Numbered from the stretch's first letter, positions 45,054-55,951 are shown. The stretch is 64,000 nt of DNA from Candidatus Mycobacterium wuenschmannii (GCF_030252325.1 NZ_CP126981.1:1984001-2048000), one strand, 5' to 3'. Made by a program: numbers and translations. The notes: a model not told the origin generated them from the sequence alone.

Positions 45054-47141
45054 GTGCCCGGTCGTGTCGAGATCGATGACGTCGCGCCCGTCGTTTCGTG
45101 CGGTGCCTATCCGGCAAAAGCCGTCGTCGGCGAGGTGGTTCCAGTGCGCGCGGCGGTGTGGCGCGAAGGCCACGACGCGGTGGCCGCCACCTTGGTGGTG
45201 CGCTACCTGGGGCCGCGCTACCCGCAGGTGGGCGAGACGCGGCGGCTGAAGGCGGTCGCCGCTCCGGCGGCAGCCGAGCCGGCCACCCTGCCGGCGGTGC
45301 GGGTCAAGCCGCTGCACCTGCCGATGGCGCCCGACGGCCTCGAGGCGTACGTCTTCCACGGCGCGTTCACCCCGGACACCGTCGGACTATGGACCTATCG
45401 GGTCGACGGCTGGGGCGACCCGATCCACACCTGGCGGCACGCGATCGAGGCCAAGCTCGACGCCGGCCAGGGCGAGACCGAGCTGTCCAACGACCTGCTG
45501 GTCGGCGCGCAACTATTCGAACGCGCCGCCACCGGGGTGCCCCGCGCCCGTCGGGAGCCGCTGTTGAAGGCGGCCGCGGCGCTGCGCACCCCCGGCGACC
45601 CGGTGCCCCGCGCCGCGCTGGCGCTGACGCCGGAGATCGATGCGCTGCTGTCGCAGTATCCGTTGCGCGAGCTGGTAACCCGCGGCGAGCAGTACGGCGT
45701 CTGGGTCGACCGGCCGTTGGCGCGGTTCGGGTCGTGGTATGAGCTGTTCCCGCGCTCGACCGGCGGATGGGACGCCAAGGGCAGCCCAGTGCACGGCACG
45801 TTCGCGACCGCGGCGGCGGCGCTGCCACGGGTCGCGCAGATGGGCTTCGACGTCGTCTACCTGCCACCCATTCATCCGATCGGCAAGGTGCACCGCAAGG
45901 GCCGCAACAACACCGCGACCGCCGCGCCCGGCGACGTCGGCTCGCCGTGGGCGATCGGCAGCGACGAGGGTGGCCACGACGCAGTGCATCCGGCACTGGG
46001 CACGATCGCCGATTTCGACAAGTTCGTCGACGCCGCCGACGAACTGGGCCTGGAGGTCGCGCTCGATCTCGCCCTGCAGTGCGCGCCGGATCACCCGTGG
46101 GCCAAGGACCACCGGCAGTGGTTCACCGAGCTACCGGACGGCACCATCGCCTATGCGGAGAACCCGCCGAAGAAGTATCAGGACATCTACCCGATCAACT
46201 TCGACAACGACCCGGCGGGCCTCTACGACGAGGTGCTGCGGGTGGTGCGGTATTGGATGGACCACGGCGTCAAGATCTTTCGCGTCGACAACCCCCACAC
46301 CAAGCCGCCCAACTTCTGGGCGTGGTTGATCGCTCAGGCCAAGGCGGCCGATCCCGACGTGCTGTTCCTGTCCGAGGCGTTCACCCCGCCCGCACGCCAA
46401 TACGGTTTGGCCAAGCTGGGATTCACGCAGTCCTACACCTACTTCACCTGGCGGACGTCGAAGTGGGAGCTCACCGAGTTCGGCGAGCAGATTCCTGAGA
46501 TCGCCGACTACCGGCGGCCCAACCTGTTCGTGAACACCCCCGATATCCTGCACGCCAGCCTGCAGCACAACGGGCCGGGCATGTTCGCGATCCGGGCGGT
46601 GCTGGCCTCGACCCTGAGCCCCACCTGGGGGGTGTATTCCGGCTACGAGCTGTTCGAGGGTCGCGCGGTCGCCGAGGGCAGCGAGGAATACCTCGACTCG
46701 GAGAAGTACGAGCTGCGCCCCCGCGACTTCGCCGGCGCGCTGGCCGCCGGCCGCTCGCTGGAGCCGTTCATTGCGCGGCTCAACAGCATTCGGCGCCTTC
46801 ACCCCGCCCTGCAGCAGCTGCGCAACGTCACGTTCCACGCCATCGACAACGACGCGCTGCTGGCCTACAGCAAGTTCGACCCGATCACCGGCGACTGCGT
46901 GTTGGTCGTCGTCACACTCAACGCGTTCGGCCCGGAAGACGCCACGTTGTGGCTGGACATGGGCGCGCTGGGGATGGAGCACCACGAGCGGTTCTGGGTG
47001 CGCGACGAGATCACCGGAGAGGAATACCAATGGGGTGCAGCCAATTACGTGCGCCTCGATCCCGGCCACGCCGTAGCGCACGTCATCAACATGCCGCTCA
47101 TTCCGTCCGAATCACGAATCAAGCTACAGCGTCGGAGGTGA
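45054..47141 (+). CDS. glgE: GlgE alpha-1,4-glucan:maltose-1-phosphate maltosyltransferase
   Basis: 695-residue GH13_3 enzyme that extends alpha-glucan with maltose from maltose-1-phosphate. The GTG at 45054 has AAGGAG seven bases upstream and gives the expected N terminus ([16 protein letters not shown]), so open sequence from 44898 is leader. Nucleophile Asp is near residue 412 ([10 protein letters not shown]), acid-base Glu near 441 (LSEAFTPP), and the third Asp near 497 (NTPDIL). It is followed after seven bases by glgB. Confidence 0.95.
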   Translation: MPGRVEIDDVAPVVSCGAYPAKAVVGEVVPVRAAVWREGHDAVAATLVVRYLGPRYPQVGETRRLKAVAAPAAAEPATLPAVRVKPLHLPMAPDGLEAYVFHGAFTPDTVGLWTYRVDGWGDPIHTWRHAIEAKLDAGQGETELSNDLLVGAQLFERAATGVPRARREPLLKAAAALRTPGDPVPRAALALTPEIDALLSQYPLRELVTRGEQYGVWVDRPLARFGSWYELFPRSTGGWDAKGSPVHGTFATAAAALPRVAQMGFDVVYLPPIHPIGKVHRKGRNNTATAAPGDVGSPWAIGSDEGGHDAVHPALGTIADFDKFVDAADELGLEVALDLALQCAPDHPWAKDHRQWFTELPDGTIAYAENPPKKYQDIYPINFDNDPAGLYDEVLRVVRYWMDHGVKIFRVDNPHTKPPNFWAWLIAQAKAADPDVLFLSEAFTPPARQYGLAKLGFTQSYTYFTWRTSKWELTEFGEQIPEIADYRRPNLFVNTPDILHASLQHNGPGMFAIRAVLASTLSPTWGVYSGYELFEGRAVAEGSEEYLDSEKYELRPRDFAGALAAGRSLEPFIARLNSIRRLHPALQQLRNVTFHAIDNDALLAYSKFDPITGDCVLVVVTLNAFGPEDATLWLDMGALGMEHHERFWVRDEITGEEYQWGAANYVRLDPGHAVAHVINMPLIPSESRIKLQRRR

Positions 47142-47148
47142 CCACGCG

Positions 47149-49365
47149 ATGAAAGTAGGAGACCAACTCGCCCGGGCCCGCTTGGCGCCAGAGCCGGGAG
47201 ACCTGGCCCGGCTGGTCGCCGGCGAGCACCACAACCCGCACGGCATTCTGGGCGCCCATGAATACGGTGACCACACCGTCATACGGGTCTTTCGCCCGCA
47301 CGCCGCCGAGGTAATCGCCCTCGTCGGCGACGACCGATTTGTCTTGCAGCACATCGACTCCGGGCTTTTCGCGGTAGCGCTGCCGTTCGTCAACCTGATC
47401 GACTACCGCCTCGAGGTGCGTTACGACCACGGCGAACCGCACATCGTCGCCGACGCCTACCGCTTCTTGCCCACCCTCGGCGAAGTCGACCTGCACCTGT
47501 TCAACGAAGGCCGTCACGAACGACTATGGGACGTCCTCGGCGCGCATCCCCGTTCCTTCACCACCGCCGACGGCGTGGTCGACGGGGTGTCGTTCGCGGT
47601 GTGGGCTCCAAATGCCAAGGGCATCAGCCTGATCGCCGAGTTCAACGGCTGGAACGGTAACGAGGCGCCGATGCGGGTGCTCGGCTCCTCCGGCGTCTGG
47701 GAGGTGTTCTGGCCCGACTTCCCCCATGACGGTCTGTACAAGTTCCGCGTACACGGCGCGGACGGGTCGGTGACCGACCGTGCCGACCCGATGGCGTTCG
47801 CGACCGAAGTGCCGCCGCAGACCGCCTCGCGGGTGAACGTCAGCGAATACCGCTGGGGCGACGACTCATGGATGGCCGCTCGCGCCACCCGCAACGCGGT
47901 GTTCGAGCCGATGAGCACCTACGAGGTACACCTTGGCTCGTGGCGGCCCGGCCTGTCCTACCGCGAGCTGGCCCGCGAGCTCACCGATTACGTTCTGGCG
48001 CAAGGGTTTACCCACGTCGAACTGCTACCGGTCGCCGAGCATCCGTTCGGTGGATCGTGGGGCTACCAGGTCACGTCGTACTACGCGCCCTCGTCACGGT
48101 TCGGCTCGCCCGACGAACTGCGCGGGCTGATCGACGCGCTGCACCAGGCCGGCATCGGCGTCATTGTCGACTGGGTACCCGCCCACTTCCCCAAGGACGC
48201 CTGGGCGCTCGGCCGCTTCGACGGCACTCCGCTCTACGAGCACTCCGACCCGCGTCGCGGCGAGCAACTCGACTGGGGCACCTACGTTTTCGACTTCGGG
48301 CGCGCCGAGGTGCGCAACTTCCTGGTCGCCAACGCGCTGTACTGGCTCGAGCAGTATCACGTCGACGGCCTACGGGTGGACGCCGTCGCGTCGATGCTCT
48401 ACCTCGACTACTCCCGTCCCGAAGGCGGTTGGACCCCCAACATTCACGGCGGCCGGGAGAACCTGGAGGCCGTGCAATTCCTGCAGGAGATGAACGCGAC
48501 CGCGCACAAGGCCGCGCCCGGTATCGTCACCATCGCCGAGGAGTCGACGTCGTGGCCGGGCGTCACGCGCCCGACAACCGTTGGTGGCCTTGGCTTCTCG
48601 ATGAAGTGGAATATGGGCTGGATGCACGACACGCTCGACTACATCGGCCGCGACCCGATCTACCGCAGTTACCACCACCACGCGATCACGTTCTCGATGC
48701 TCTACGCGTACAGCGAGAACTTCGTGCTGCCGATCAGCCACGACGAGGTGGTGCACGGCAAGGGCACGTTGTGGGGCCGGATGCCCGGCAGCGACCACGT
48801 CAAGGCCGCCGGTCTGCGCAGCCTGCTGGCCTACCAGTGGGCGCACCCCGGCAAGCAATTGCTGTTCATGGGACAGGAATTCGGCCAACGTGCCGAGTGG
48901 TCCGAGGAGCGCGGGCTGGACTGGTTCCAGCTCGACGAGGACAGCTTCTCCGGCGGAATCTCCCGGCTGGTCCACGATCTCAACGACATCTATCGCAAGT
49001 CGGCCGCGCTGTGGAGCCAGGACATCAAGCCCGAGGGTTACTCCTGGATCGACGCCAACGACTCGGCCAACAACGTGCTCAGCTTCCTGCGCTACGGCAG
49101 CGACGGGTCGGTCATGGCGTGCGTGTTCAACTTCGCCGGCGCCGAGCACAGCGGCTACCGGCTCGGGCTGCCCGGCGCCGGGCGGTGGCGGGAGGTACTC
49201 AACACCGACGCCACCGTCTACAACGGAACCGGGATCGGCAACCTGGGCGGAGTCGACGCGACCGACGAGCCGTGGCACGGCCGGCCGGCGTCGGCGGTGC
49301 TGGCGTTGCCGCCGATGTCAGCACTATGGCTGGAGCCCGAGAAGCCTTCTAGTACAGCGCGTTAG
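47149..49365 (+). CDS. glgB: 1,4-alpha-glucan branching enzyme
   Basis: 738-residue GH13_9 enzyme forming alpha-1,6 branches. Two N-terminal CBM48-type beta domains precede the catalytic barrel, with nucleophile in [12 protein letters not shown], acid-base Glu in [11 protein letters not shown] and the third Asp in [11 protein letters not shown]. It acts with GlgE; the pair forms a clear operon. The last 17 bases overlap the convergent ybbN-like gene. Confidence 0.96.
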   Translation: MKVGDQLARARLAPEPGDLARLVAGEHHNPHGILGAHEYGDHTVIRVFRPHAAEVIALVGDDRFVLQHIDSGLFAVALPFVNLIDYRLEVRYDHGEPHIVADAYRFLPTLGEVDLHLFNEGRHERLWDVLGAHPRSFTTADGVVDGVSFAVWAPNAKGISLIAEFNGWNGNEAPMRVLGSSGVWEVFWPDFPHDGLYKFRVHGADGSVTDRADPMAFATEVPPQTASRVNVSEYRWGDDSWMAARATRNAVFEPMSTYEVHLGSWRPGLSYRELARELTDYVLAQGFTHVELLPVAEHPFGGSWGYQVTSYYAPSSRFGSPDELRGLIDALHQAGIGVIVDWVPAHFPKDAWALGRFDGTPLYEHSDPRRGEQLDWGTYVFDFGRAEVRNFLVANALYWLEQYHVDGLRVDAVASMLYLDYSRPEGGWTPNIHGGRENLEAVQFLQEMNATAHKAAPGIVTIAEESTSWPGVTRPTTVGGLGFSMKWNMGWMHDTLDYIGRDPIYRSYHHHAITFSMLYAYSENFVLPISHDEVVHGKGTLWGRMPGSDHVKAAGLRSLLAYQWAHPGKQLLFMGQEFGQRAEWSEERGLDWFQLDEDSFSGGISRLVHDLNDIYRKSAALWSQDIKPEGYSWIDANDSANNVLSFLRYGSDGSVMACVFNFAGAEHSGYRLGLPGAGRWREVLNTDATVYNGTGIGNLGGVDATDEPWHGRPASAVLALPPMSALWLEPEKPSSTAR

Positions 49366-50257
49366 CGAGATTGCGCCGACCGGCGATCACGTCCGGGTCG
49401 GCGGCGTCGAACAGCTCGAACAGCTCGATCAACCGGGTGCGCACCGACGTCCGGTCGTCACCCGCAGTCCGCTTGACCAGCGCGACCAGTCGGTCGAAAG
49501 CGCCGGCCACGTCCTGACTGAGCAGTTGCACGTCCGCCGCGGCGAACGCGGCGTCGATGTCATCCGGGGCAGCGTCGGCGGCGTCGATCGCCTCCGGCCC
49601 GTGCGCGGTCGCACGCATCAGGAACGCGATCTGACGGACCGCGCCCTTGGCTTCGGCATGGTTGGGATCCTCATCGAGGATCGCCTGATACGAGTCGAGC
49701 GCCGCGCCGAGATTATTGTCCTCGAGCTGCTGACGCGCCTGCGCGAGCGCCGGGTCGACGTCCTCTGGCTCGTCGTCGGACTCCCCTGCGCCACTGAGCT
49801 TTCCCGCGGTCGCCGACAGCAGCGAGTCAACCCACTTGCGCAACTGCTCCGGAGGCTGGGCACCTTCGAAGTCGGCCAGTGGCCGTCCGGCGGCCAATGC
49901 CACAACGGTCGGGATCCGTTGCACGCCGAAGGCTTGTGCCACGCCAGGAGACGCGTCGACGTTGACACTCGCCAGCACCCACTTGCCGCCGTCCTGCGCC
50001 GCCAGACCGGACAGGATGTCTGCCAACTGCAGGCTGACCTCACTGCGCGGCGACCACAGCAGCACCACCACCGGCACCTGGTTGGAGCGCACCAGTACTT
50101 CGTCTTGGAAGTTGGCCTCGTTGACCTCGACACCCGCCGCCTCGGCGGTCGATCCGTCAGCACGGCCTCCGCCGGCGGTGGGCGGGGGTTGCTTCAGGGC
50201 GGAGAGATCGACCGCGCCGGCCAACGCGGGCCCGATCGGGGGACGTGGACGGCTCAC
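49349..50257 (-). CDS. YbbN/CnoX-like thioredoxin-TPR protein
   Basis: 302-residue protein. Residues about 50-165 are a thioredoxin fold in which the redox CxxC is replaced ([11 protein letters not shown]), and the rest is tetratricopeptide-type helix pairs ([20 protein letters not shown]). Such proteins act as chaperone or holdase-like factors, not disulphide reductases. It matches Rv1324 by position. The GTG at 50257 begins [17 protein letters not shown]; a start at 50296 is also open. Confidence 0.85.
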   Translation of the reverse strand: MSRPRPPIGPALAGAVDLSALKQPPPTAGGGRADGSTAEAAGVEVNEANFQDEVLVRSNQVPVVVLLWSPRSEVSLQLADILSGLAAQDGGKWVLASVNVDASPGVAQAFGVQRIPTVVALAAGRPLADFEGAQPPEQLRKWVDSLLSATAGKLSGAGESDDEPEDVDPALAQARQQLEDNNLGAALDSYQAILDEDPNHAEAKGAVRQIAFLMRATAHGPEAIDAADAAPDDIDAAFAAADVQLLSQDVAGAFDRLVALVKRTAGDDRTSVRTRLIELFELFDAADPDVIAGRRNLANALY

Positions 50258-50419
50258 ATGATCAAGTCTGGCACGGCGCCGTCGAGCGCGTTTCATCCGG
50301 TTCGGACAGCCGTATGAGCAACATCACATCAGGCGATGACGACCACCCGCGCAAGACCGTCCAGCAAACTTCTGGACGCCTGTCCAGCCACACGAGCCAC
50401 AAACTGTACTGGCCGGTAA

Positions 50420-51601
50420 CTAGCCAGCGCGGAGGATCAGCGCGTCGCCTTGGCCGCCCGCGCCGCACAGCGCAGCAACCCCGTAGCCGGAGCCACGGCG
50501 GGCCAGTTCGAGGGCCACGTGCAGGGTGATCCGAGCGCCCGACATGCCGATCGGGTGACCGATCGCGATGGCCCCGCCGTTGACGTTGACGATCTCGGGG
50601 TCGATGCCGAGCTCCTGCGTCGAGGCCAGCGCGACGGCCGAGAACGCCTCGTTGATTTCCACCACCTCGAGCTGGTCGACCGTGATGCCCTCGCGCTCGA
50701 CCGCTTTCTTGATCGCGTTCGCGGGCTGCGATTGCAGCGTCGAGTCCGGGCCGGCCACCACACCGTGCGCGCCGATCTCGACCAGCCAGGTCAGGCCCAG
50801 CTCGACGGCCTTGTCCTTGTTCATCACGACGACCGCCGCCGCGCCGTCGGAGATCTGCGACGCCGACCCCGCGGTGATGGTGCCGTCCTTGCGGAACGCC
50901 GGCTTGAGGCCGGCCAGCGAGTCCGCGGTGGTGTTGGCGCGAATGCCCTCGTCTTCGCTGAACTGCAGCGGATCGCCCTTGCGCTGCGGGATGCTCACCG
51001 GCACCACCTCGTCGGCGAAAACGCCGTCCTTCCAGGCCGCGGCGGCCTTCTGGTGGGATTGCGCCGCGAACTCGTCCTGCTGGGCGCGGGTGAACTTGTC
51101 GACGTCGTTGCGCTGCTCGGTGAGCGCGCCCATCGGCTGATCGGTGAAGACGTCGTGCAGGCCGTCGTAGGCCATGTGGTCGCGCACGGTGACGTCGCCG
51201 TACTTGTAGCCCGAGCGGCTGTCGATCAGCAGGTGCGGAGCCTTGGTCATCGACTCCTGCCCGCCGGCCACCACCACGTCGAACTCGCCGGCCCGAATCA
51301 GCTGGTCAGCCAGCGCGATGGCGTCGATGCCGGACAGACACATCTTGTTGATGGTCAGCGCCGGGACGTCCCAGCCGATTCCGGCGTCGACGGCCGACTG
51401 CCGGGCCGGCATCTGGCCCGCGCCCGCGGTCAGCACCTGGCCCATGATCACGTACTCGACGAGCGACGCCGGAACGTTGGCCTTCTCGAGCGCGGCCTTG
51501 ATCGCGATGGCGCCTAGATCGCTGGCGCTGAAGTCCTTCAGCGAGCCCATCAGCTTGCCGACCGGCGTCCGTGCTCCAGCAACGATCACCGATGTCGTCA
51601 T
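50420..51601 (-). CDS. fadA4: Acetyl-CoA C-acetyltransferase
   Basis: 393-residue thiolase with all catalytic residues: Cys in [10 protein letters not shown], His in [11 protein letters not shown] and Cys in [11 protein letters not shown]. It interconverts two acetyl-CoA and acetoacetyl-CoA. The ATG at 51601 has GGAGGT five bases upstream. It is divergent from the epimerase gene, as FadA4 (Rv1323) is in M. tuberculosis. The 123-bp gap before the ybbN-like start holds no feature I can support. Confidence 0.93.
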   Translation of the reverse strand: MTTSVIVAGARTPVGKLMGSLKDFSASDLGAIAIKAALEKANVPASLVEYVIMGQVLTAGAGQMPARQSAVDAGIGWDVPALTINKMCLSGIDAIALADQLIRAGEFDVVVAGGQESMTKAPHLLIDSRSGYKYGDVTVRDHMAYDGLHDVFTDQPMGALTEQRNDVDKFTRAQQDEFAAQSHQKAAAAWKDGVFADEVVPVSIPQRKGDPLQFSEDEGIRANTTADSLAGLKPAFRKDGTITAGSASQISDGAAAVVVMNKDKAVELGLTWLVEIGAHGVVAGPDSTLQSQPANAIKKAVEREGITVDQLEVVEINEAFSAVALASTQELGIDPEIVNVNGGAIAIGHPIGMSGARITLHVALELARRGSGYGVAALCGAGGQGDALILRAG

Positions 51602-51671
51602 GACTACCTCCACAGCGTGGTCCAGGGGCCGATCAACAAGATCGGGAGGGGCGGATTCTCATCGGTCAGGT

Positions 51672-51677
51672 TACCGT
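51672..51677 (+). promoter_or_regulatory. -10 box TACCGT, leaderless epimerase start
   Basis: TACCGT is followed by six bases and the ATG at 51684, which decides that start over the GTG three bases earlier. Confidence 0.45.
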
Positions 51678-51683
51678 TACGTG

Positions 51684-52148
51684 ATGACCACCGATCAAGT
51701 TGACACCCGTCAGATCCTGGCTTCATCCCTGGTGACCGGGCTCGATCACGTCGGAATCGCCGTCCCGGACCTCGACGCTTCCATCGAGTGGTACCACGAG
51801 CACCTCGGCATGATCCTGGTCCACGAAGAGGTCAACGACGATCAGGGCATCCGCGAGGCGATGCTGTCGGTGCCGGGCACTTCGGCGCAGATCCAGCTGA
51901 TGGCTCCGCTCGACGAGACGTCCACCATCGCGAAGTTCATCGACAAGCGTGGGCCGGGCATCCAGCAGCTGGCGGTTCGGGTCAGCGATCTCGACGCCCT
52001 CAGCCAGCGGCTGCGTGAGCAAGGCGTGCGGTTGGTCTACGACGCCGTCCGTCGCGGCACGGCGAACTCCCGGATCAACTTCATCCACCCCAAGGACGCA
52101 GGCGGCGTGCTGATCGAGTTGGTCGAACCCGCCGACGACGCGCACTGA
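51684..52148 (+). CDS. Methylmalonyl-CoA epimerase
   Basis: 154-residue vicinal-oxygen-chelate fold enzyme that interconverts the methylmalonyl-CoA epimers in propionate metabolism. Metal ligands are visible in GLDHVGIAVPD (His), IQQLAVRV and the late ELVEP (Glu); IEWYHEHLGM is a family segment. The longer open frame upstream is antisense to fadA4 and not part of the gene. Matches Rv1322A by position. Confidence 0.9.
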   Translation: MTTDQVDTRQILASSLVTGLDHVGIAVPDLDASIEWYHEHLGMILVHEEVNDDQGIREAMLSVPGTSAQIQLMAPLDETSTIAKFIDKRGPGIQQLAVRVSDLDALSQRLREQGVRLVYDAVRRGTANSRINFIHPKDAGGVLIELVEPADDAH

Positions 52149-52152
52149 CCTT

Positions 52153-52449
52153 TCACGACCACTTCCTCGTCGGCGATCGCGTCGCGCGATTTGCCCAACA
52201 CGGCGTGTGCCAATGCCGCCGGTCGTCGACCGCCACCTCGCCGAAGTCGGCCTGCCACACCACCACATGGGCTGTGCGAGCACGTATTTCGTGATCACAG
52301 CCCGGGCAGCGATACGTCTTGAGCGCACGCGCGGCCGCCACCGGTCGCACCTCGTAGTTATGGCCGTCCGGCCCGATCTCCACCCGCTTCGGCGCCGGCA
52401 GCGGCGGGAACGGCTGCTGTCGGCGCGCTGAATCGCGGCGTCGGGCCAT
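52153..52449 (-). CDS. Small zinc-ribbon-like conserved protein (Rv1322-like)
   Basis: 98-residue basic protein. A CPGC pair followed by HxxC-type residues (RHWHTPCW) suggests one bound zinc; the N terminus is basic (ARRRDSARRQQ). Homologues in actinobacteria are annotated loosely as ATP/GTP-binding proteins, but I see no nucleotide motif. It lies just 22 bases from nucS on the same strand and corresponds by order to Rv1322. Function unknown. Confidence 0.75.
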   Translation of the reverse strand: MARRRDSARRQQPFPPLPAPKRVEIGPDGHNYEVRPVAAARALKTYRCPGCDHEIRARTAHVVVWQADFGEVAVDDRRHWHTPCWANRATRSPTRKWS

Positions 52450-52471
52450 GCCCGCAGTCTAGTGACGCAGC

Positions 52472-53143
52472 TCAGAACAGCCGGAACTCATCGGAGTCCA
52501 TGCCCCGCATCTTGTCGTAATCCAGTGTCAGACAACGAATTCCGCGATCTGTGGCTAAAGTCTTGGCCTGCGGCTTGATTTGCTGCGCCGCAAATACCCC
52601 GCTCACCGGCGCCAGCAGGCTGTCCCGGTTGAGCAGCTCCAGGTATCGGGTCAGCTGCTCGACCCCGTCGATCTCGCCGCGCCGCTTGATCTCGACGGCC
52701 ACCGAGCGGCCCTGGTCGTCGCGGCACAGCAGGTCGACCGGGCCGATCGGTGTCATGTACTCCCTTCGCACCAGCGTGTAGCCCGTACCGAGCAACTCGA
52801 CATGCTCGGCGAGCAAGACCTGCAGGTGCGCTTCGACCCCGTCCTTGACCAGCCCGGGATCGACCCCGAGCTCATGACTGGAGTCGTGCTCGATGTCCTC
52901 GACGGTGATGCGCAACTGCTCGCCGGCCTTGTTCTCCACCACCCAGACGGGCGCCTCGGCGCCGGCCTCCTCGGTCAGCCAACACGGCGGGCTCATCCAG
53001 TTCAACGGCTTGTAGGCGCGGTCGTCGGCGTGCACGCTGACCGAGCCATCGGCCTTGAACAGCAGCAGCCTGCGTGCCGACGGAAGATGGGCGGTGAGGC
53101 GTCCGACGTAGTCCACGGTGCAACGGGCGATGACGAGGCGCAC
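52472..53143 (-). CDS. nucS: Mismatch endonuclease NucS (EndoMS)
   Basis: 223-residue endonuclease that cuts both strands at mismatches and replaces MutS-MutL in actinobacteria. The N-terminal DNA-binding domain ([18 protein letters not shown]) is followed by the nuclease core with Asp in [10 protein letters not shown], Glu-x-Lys in [13 protein letters not shown] and QQIKPQAK. The C-terminal EFRLF is a sliding-clamp binding motif. The GTG at 53143 gives the expected N terminus [11 protein letters not shown] at 53161 would add six residues. Confidence 0.95.
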   Translation of the reverse strand: MRLVIARCTVDYVGRLTAHLPSARRLLLFKADGSVSVHADDRAYKPLNWMSPPCWLTEEAGAEAPVWVVENKAGEQLRITVEDIEHDSSHELGVDPGLVKDGVEAHLQVLLAEHVELLGTGYTLVRREYMTPIGPVDLLCRDDQGRSVAVEIKRRGEIDGVEQLTRYLELLNRDSLLAPVSGVFAAQQIKPQAKTLATDRGIRCLTLDYDKMRGMDSDEFRLF

Positions 53144-53150
53144 GCCCCAC

Positions 53151-53156
53151 ACCTTA
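53151..53156 (-). promoter_or_regulatory. -10 box TAAGGT of nucS
   Basis: TAAGGT on the minus strand lies seven bases before the GTG at 53143, near-leaderless spacing that supports the shorter NucS. Confidence 0.35.
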
Positions 53157-53192
53157 AGCATGCGACGAATAAGCAATTAGGCTGACGCCACC

Positions 53193-54800
53193 ATGATGGC
53201 TAAGCGATCGACCGCACAGCGGCTGGGACGAGTGCTGGAGCGGGTGACGCAGCAGAGTGGCCGACTGCCGGAGACTCCCGCCTACGGTTCGTGGTTGCTG
53301 GGCAAGGTGTCCGAGAGTCAGGCCCGCCGGCGGGTGCGGATCCAGCTCATCCTGACCACGTTCATTCTCGGAGCCAACGTGATCGGCATCGGCGTGTCGA
53401 CGCTGCTGCTGACCGTCGCGTTCCCCAAGCCGAGCATCTTCAGCGACGCGCCGTTGTGGATCGCCTTCGGTGTGGTGCCGGGCTACTGCGTGGTGGCGCT
53501 CGGACTTGGCACCTACCTGATCACCCGGCGCACCATCGGGGCGCTGCGCTGGGCGATCGAGGAGCACGAGCCCACCCCGGAAGACGAGCGCGCGACCTTC
53601 ACCGCGCCGTTCTGGCTGGCGCTCGGCGTGCTCGCGCTGTGGGTGCTCGGCACCGCGCTGCTGACAACGCTTTACGGGCTGGCGAACAGCACGTTCATCC
53701 CGGTCGTCGGCTTCTGCGTCAGCGTCTGCGGCATCCTGGTGTCGACGGCGTGCTATCTGTTCACCGAGTTCGCGCTGCGCCCGGTGGCCGCGCAGGCGCT
53801 CGAGGCCGGCGGGTCGACGCGGCGCTTGGCCCCCGGGATCATGGGCCGGACCCTGACGGTGTGGCTGCTCGGCTCGGGCGTCCCGGTGCTCGGCATCATG
53901 GTGACCGCGCTGCTCGGCGGCGTCCTGCTGGACAACCTGAGCAAGACGCAATTGGCCGTCGCCATTCTGGTGATCTCCACTGCCACACTGACTTTCGGCT
54001 TCGTGCTGATGTGGATCCTGGCCTGGCTGACGGCGACGCCGGTCCGGGTCGTGCGAGCGGCGCTCAAGCGCGTCGAGGACGGCGACCTGCGCGGCGACCT
54101 GGTCGTGTTCGACGGCACCGAGCTCGGTGAGCTGCAACGCGGATTCAACGCGATGGTCGACGGGCTACGCGAGCGCGAGCGGGTGCGCGACCTGTTCGGC
54201 CGCCATGTCGGGCGCGAGGTCGCCGCGGCCGCCGAGCGGGACATGCCGCAGCTCGGCGGCGAAGAACGCCATGTCGCAGTCGTTTTCATCGATGTCATCG
54301 GCTCGACGCAACTGGTGACCAGCCGGCCGGCCGCGGAAGTCGTCCAGTTGCTCAACCGGTTCTTCGCGGTCATCGTCGAAGAGGTCGACCGCCATCACGG
54401 GCTGGTCAACAAGTTCGAGGGCGACGCGGTGCTCGCGGTGTTCGGCGCCCCCAACCATCTCGACAGCCCGGAGGACCAAGCGCTGGGCGCCGGTCGCGCC
54501 ATCGCCAGCCGGCTCGAGGACGAGGTGCCCGAAATCAAGGCCGGCATCGGCGTCACCGCCGGCAACGCCGTCGCCGGGAACGTCGGCGCCAAGGAAAGAT
54601 TCGAATACACCGTGATCGGCGAGCCGGTCAACGAGGCGGCCCGGCTGTGCGAGCTGGCCAAGAAAGACCCGCACCGGCTGCTGGCGTCCTCAGACACCAT
54701 CGACGCCGCGAATGACGACGAGAAGGCGCGGTGGTCGTTGGGTGAGACCGTCACCCTGCGCGGCCACGACCAGCCGACGCGGCTGGCTTCGCTCGCCTAG
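53193..54800 (+). CDS. Membrane adenylate cyclase, class IIIb, with HAMP
   Basis: 535-residue cyclase. Six transmembrane helices (residues about 50-290), a HAMP segment (TPVRVVRAALKRVEDGDLRG) and a C-terminal catalytic domain follow each other. Metal aspartates are in VFIDVIGST and KFEGDAVL, the purine pair is Lys in VNKFEGD with Thr in FEYTVIG, and VNEAARL gives Asn and Arg. It corresponds to the Rv1318c-Rv1320c group next to nucS; only one copy is present here. It is divergent from nucS. Confidence 0.92.
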   Translation: MMAKRSTAQRLGRVLERVTQQSGRLPETPAYGSWLLGKVSESQARRRVRIQLILTTFILGANVIGIGVSTLLLTVAFPKPSIFSDAPLWIAFGVVPGYCVVALGLGTYLITRRTIGALRWAIEEHEPTPEDERATFTAPFWLALGVLALWVLGTALLTTLYGLANSTFIPVVGFCVSVCGILVSTACYLFTEFALRPVAAQALEAGGSTRRLAPGIMGRTLTVWLLGSGVPVLGIMVTALLGGVLLDNLSKTQLAVAILVISTATLTFGFVLMWILAWLTATPVRVVRAALKRVEDGDLRGDLVVFDGTELGELQRGFNAMVDGLRERERVRDLFGRHVGREVAAAAERDMPQLGGEERHVAVVFIDVIGSTQLVTSRPAAEVVQLLNRFFAVIVEEVDRHHGLVNKFEGDAVLAVFGAPNHLDSPEDQALGAGRAIASRLEDEVPEIKAGIGVTAGNAVAGNVGAKERFEYTVIGEPVNEAARLCELAKKDPHRLLASSDTIDAANDDEKARWSLGETVTLRGHDQPTRLASLA

Positions 54801-55411
54801 TTGGACGGCACCCCGTGGGTGAAGACCGCGCGGCTGAGCCGAAGCCACGCAGCGCGGAAGCGCTCGGGATCCATGTCTCCGGGTGGCCGCCCGAGTAGCA
54901 CCTGCATGACCGGCACATAGCTCAGCGCGGCCAACAGCACCGCGCTGACCGCCTCCGGGTCCTCGATCTCGGTGCCGGCCTCGGCCGCGGTGGCCCGCAT
55001 GGCGTGCCCCATCGTCGTGTAGGCGAAGGCCATATTGCGCATCCACAATTCGTCGACCATGTCCGGGGCGGCGTCGGGTTCATGCAGCATCAACCTGACT
55101 AGGTCCGCGTTCTCGGTGATCGTCTGGTGCGCCGCCGCGGCGACCTGCGTCAGCGCATCGATGCGGTCGGCCGGCGTAATGGCCTGCCGCCACGCCTGCG
55201 AATTGCGCATCCGGTCCAAGCCCCGGCGCAGTGCGGCCCGCAGAACGTCATTCTTGCTGCGGAAATGGCGGTACAGCGCCCCGGATCCGGGCGACATCCC
55301 GGTGGCCTTTTGGATTTCCGCGGTCGAGGTGGCCGCGTATCCGCGCCTGGCGAAGAGTTCGAGCGCCGTGTCCAGCAGCCGCTCACGACTAGGGGTGTCA
55401 GCCGAATGCAC
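54797..55411 (-). CDS. TetR-family regulator
   Basis: 204-residue TetR repressor with the HTH at residues about 20-65 (YAATSTAEIQKATGMSPGSGALYRHF) and a helical ligand domain (VAAAAHQTITENADLVRLML). The GTG at 55411 is supported by TAGCGT seven bases upstream; a TTG at 55435 would add eight residues. The stop overlaps the convergent cyclase stop. It is divergent from the PAS gene and probably binds the repeat at 55446. Confidence 0.83.
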   Translation of the reverse strand: MHSADTPSRERLLDTALELFARRGYAATSTAEIQKATGMSPGSGALYRHFRSKNDVLRAALRRGLDRMRNSQAWRQAITPADRIDALTQVAAAAHQTITENADLVRLMLHEPDAAPDMVDELWMRNMAFAYTTMGHAMRATAAEAGTEIEDPEAVSAVLLAALSYVPVMQVLLGRPPGDMDPERFRAAWLRLSRAVFTHGVPSN

Positions 55412-55418
55412 GAATCTG

Positions 55419-55424
55419 ACGCTA
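55419..55424 (-). promoter_or_regulatory. -10 box TAGCGT of TetR gene
   Basis: TAGCGT on the minus strand lies seven bases before the GTG at 55411. Confidence 0.35.
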
Positions 55425-55445
55425 CTCGATTGCAACCTGAGGGGT

Positions 55446-55465
55446 AAGTAAGTACTCTCTCACTT
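55446..55465. promoter_or_regulatory. Inverted repeat AAGTnAG-N6-CTnACTT, operator candidate
   Basis: This 20-bp imperfect palindrome lies in the divergent TetR/PAS gap, at the -35 position of the regulator's -10 box, as expected for TetR autoregulation. Confidence 0.5.
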
Positions 55466-55498
55466 CGGGGAGCGGGGCGATCGAAAGGACACTCGACT

Positions 55499-55951
55499 GT
55501 GAGCTCTCAATCGGCGTCGCTCGCCGCCGACCAACGCCAGGGGCGGCCACGTGGCGAGTCCGCAACGGAGTTCCTGCGCGACTTTCCGGCCCTGCTCGCA
55601 CTCAGCCGCCTGCCCGTTCCGATCCTCGCGGTCGACGACAGCGGCGCGATCGAGTTCGCCAACAATGCATTCGCCTCGATGGTCGGCCACTCCCGCGAGG
55701 AACTGCTCGTGATGAGCGCCCAGTCGCTGGTGGACTGTTACACCCCGGCCCACTCCGGCATGGTCGCGACGCTGCGCGAGTACGCCAACACGGTGATCCG
55801 ACTGCGGCACGCGGACGGGTGGACCATGCCCGCGCTCGTCAGCGACTCTGTCCTGATCCGCGATGACGAGTCGCTGGCGGTCGTCGCGCTGACCGATCTG
55901 TCCGAGATCGCCTGGCACACCTCCCCCGACGACATGCTGCTGCCCGGCTGA
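55499..55951 (+). CDS. Single PAS-domain protein
   Basis: 150-residue cytoplasmic protein, GTG start with AAAGGA upstream. Residues about 35-140 form a PAS domain (PVPILAVDDSGAIEFANNAFASMVGHSREEL, then the AdvLIRDDESLAVVALTDLSE beta strands). No output domain follows, so it probably senses a small ligand or binds a partner. It may be controlled by the adjacent TetR regulator. Confidence 0.78.
   Translation: MSSQSASLAADQRQGRPRGESATEFLRDFPALLALSRLPVPILAVDDSGAIEFANNAFASMVGHSREELLVMSAQSLVDCYTPAHSGMVATLREYANTVIRLRHADGWTMPALVSDSVLIRDDESLAVVALTDLSEIAWHTSPDDMLLPG

Noticed and set aside
51243..51683. N-terminal extension of the epimerase by about 147 residues
   Set aside because: The extension is antisense to fadA4 and crosses the promoter; the epimerase motifs start right after the leaderless ATG at 51684.
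54600..54650. Glu in GEPVNEAARL of the second cyclase as a lost substrate-binding Asp
   Set aside because: The substrate-specifying position is the Thr seven residues before the Asn, which both cyclases share; the Asp-to-Glu change is at a non-critical place.
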